Shown here: positions 4,636-5,469 of the stretch, piece after piece
Layout of the letters: every line of letters begins with the position of its first letter
Numbering within the stretch: the first letter of the stretch is position 1
Assembly: GCA_949127645.1 (NCBI GenBank)
Contig: CASBQM010000858.1
Coordinates: 1-5,469, forward strand
Direction: 5' to 3'
Length of the DNA: 5,469 nucleotides
From: Synechococcales cyanobacterium PMM_0036
GTDB taxonomy: Bacteria > Cyanobacteriota > Cyanobacteriia > Elainellales > Elainellaceae
The notes under the pieces: generated by a model
Told to the model about the DNA's origin: nothing
Database searches by the model: none
Seen by the model: only the letters and a program-made list of their open reading frames with translations
Made by a program: the position numbers and the translations under genes

Positions 4636-5232
4636 TTATCTGATGTAGTCTGTGAGGGACTGACGCAATTTGAGCAAACTCCGTCTAGTGGTTGTTTTAA
4701 CGGTTCCTAGTGGGATGCTTAGTTGTTTAGCAATTTCTGACTGGCTAAGACCCTCGTAGTAGGCTAAACGCAAAACTTGCTGCTCATTCGCTGATAGATC
4801 CGCTAATGCAGTTTGCACAGCCTGGGATTGTTCGTTTTGAAATAAATACTCTAGGGGAGACTGAGCGGTTTTTCCTAGATGGCTAATCGGTTTCCATCGC
4901 GCTAAAAATGAAAGCACTGTACTGCGCGATCGCACTCGATCGATCGCCCGTGACCGCGTTAAGATTGCCAGAAATGTTCTGAAAGATCCCCGACGAGAAT
5001 CGTAAGTCGTTGCTTTAATCAAATTTAGGAAGATATCTTGAGTCAGGTCTTCTGCCTCTTGAGTATTCCCCAAAGTCTTGAGGGCTAACCCATAAACTAA
5101 TGCGGCATGGCGATCGTAGAGGATACCCAGAGCAGGAGTGTGACCTGCTTTCATTGCCAGATATAGCTCTGCATCTGTCTGATCAGAGCGGTATTTTTCC
5201 GTATTATCCGTGTTATCAGGTTGCTCAGCCAT
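4636..5232 (-). CDS. ECF (group IV) RNA polymerase sigma factor
   Basis: The 198-residue protein has the two-domain build of ECF sigma factors, with no regions 1.1, 1.2 or 3. Region 2 covers about 36-103 and includes the core-binding stretch AEDLTQDIFLNLI (60-72) and the -10 recognition part GSFRTFLAILTRSRAIDRVR (82-101). A linker at 104-133 is followed by region 4 at about 140-194, with the helix-turn-helix GLSQSEIAKQLSIPLGTVKT (161-180) for -35 recognition. The polar N-terminal extension (1-20) is rich in Asp, Asn and Thr. It sits directly upstream of a probable anti-sigma factor, the arrangement of SigK/RskA pairs. In cyanobacteria SigG with its anti-sigma is a likely counterpart, but I cannot assign the symbol from sequence alone. 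Start ATG at 5232-5230 is the first Met, with no clear Shine-Dalgarno. Autoregulation is common for such pairs but not shown here. Confidence 0.94.
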   Translation of the reverse strand: MAEQPDNTDNTEKYRSDQTDAELYLAMKAGHTPALGILYDRHAALVYGLALKTLGNTQEAEDLTQDIFLNLIKATTYDSRRGSFRTFLAILTRSRAIDRVRSRSTVLSFLARWKPISHLGKTAQSPLEYLFQNEQSQAVQTALADLSANEQQVLRLAYYEGLSQSEIAKQLSIPLGTVKTTTRRSLLKLRQSLTDYIR

Positions 5233-5266
5233 GAAGGCGTGTTTTATAGACCCATTTGCTTTTCAC

Positions 5267-5294
5267 ACTCTAGTTTGACATTGATACCTGACAA
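5267..5294 (-). promoter_or_regulatory. Candidate promoter of the sigma/anti-sigma operon
   Basis: On the minus strand TTGTCA (5294-5289) is followed after 16 bases by TAGAGT (5272-5267). This matches the housekeeping consensus at five and four of six positions. It lies just ahead of the sigma gene and borders the 14-bp repeat array. A TATAAA at 5248-5243 is a competing -10, but it is very close to the start codon. Low certainty. Confidence 0.28.
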
Positions 5295-5375
5295 ATAAAT
5301 CTGCGCAAACAAATCTGCCCAATGACACTTGCCTAATGTCACTTGCCCAATGCTAATTGCTCAATGACATTGAAT
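5292..5375. repeat. Six-unit degenerate 14-bp tandem repeat upstream of the sigma factor
   Basis: Units start at 5292, 5306, 5320, 5334, 5348 and 5362. Examples are CAAATAAATCTGCG, CAAACAAATCTGCC, CAATGACACTTGCC, TAATGTCACTTGCC and CAATGCTAATTGCT. Neighbouring units agree best in CAAT/CAAA at the start and CTTGCC/TCTGCC at the end. The array touches the candidate -35 box, so it could bind a regulator in phased fashion or be a slippage relic. The remaining bases to the window end (5376-5469) show only one HIP1 octamer and no gene. Confidence 0.65.
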
Positions 5376-5469
5376 AGCTTTAATACGTATCTCATGGCAA
5401 ATTGGATGTGCTGACTAACCCGGCATCAGAAGGTTAGAGGGCGATCGCTATAGTCCAAAACCATAGTTC

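Overview
The window is cyanobacterial. It carries nine exact copies of the octamer GCGATCGC (HIP1) in 5.5 kb, starting near 368, 1770, 3013, 3122, 3520, 3643, 4486, 4926 and 5441, against roughly one per 65 kb expected by chance. Several proteins also belong to families typical of cyanobacteria: a PAP/fibrillin protein, a DUF3134-type protein, and an MraY of the cyanobacterial form. The genus cannot be fixed from the sequence.

Layout, left to right. (1) Positions 1-1041, minus strand: mraY, the lipid I synthase of peptidoglycan synthesis, cut by the window edge so that only its C-terminal end is missing. (2) 1248-1484, minus: a small acidic DUF3134-like protein. (3) 1743-2345, plus: a PAP/fibrillin family protein, divergent from (2). 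(4) 2346-2853: a 508-base region that looks empty by gene length but is the most interesting part of the window. It holds a hairpin closing the fibrillin gene, a possible promoter, and two consecutive leader-peptide attenuators. Each attenuator has a very short ORF packed with Phe, Tyr and Trp codons (2511-2567 and 2678-2740), followed by an intrinsic terminator (2596-2629 and 2764-2795) and a candidate competing antiterminator pairing. (5) 2854-3729, plus: a type I-beta DAHP synthase (aroF), the entry enzyme of aromatic amino acid synthesis, with a good Shine-Dalgarno directly after the second terminator. (6) 3730-3839: a convergent spacer with a REP-like hairpin. (7) 5232-3840, minus: an ECF sigma factor followed after 28 nt by its probable membrane-bound anti-sigma factor (RskA type), with a six-unit 14-bp tandem repeat upstream.

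How the parts work together. The attenuators fit their downstream gene. DAHP synthase feeds Phe, Tyr and Trp together, and both leader peptides contain all three residues, so shortage of any one charged tRNA could stall a ribosome and let transcription reach aroF. The synthase lacks the N-terminal regulatory domain of the Thermotoga-type enzyme, so control may have moved to the transcript. The sigma/anti-sigma pair forms a separate stress-response type unit. mraY, the DUF3134 gene and the fibrillin gene show no evident functional link to either. Every intergenic spacer longer than 100 bases carries its own short degenerate tandem repeat with a period of 11-15 bp.
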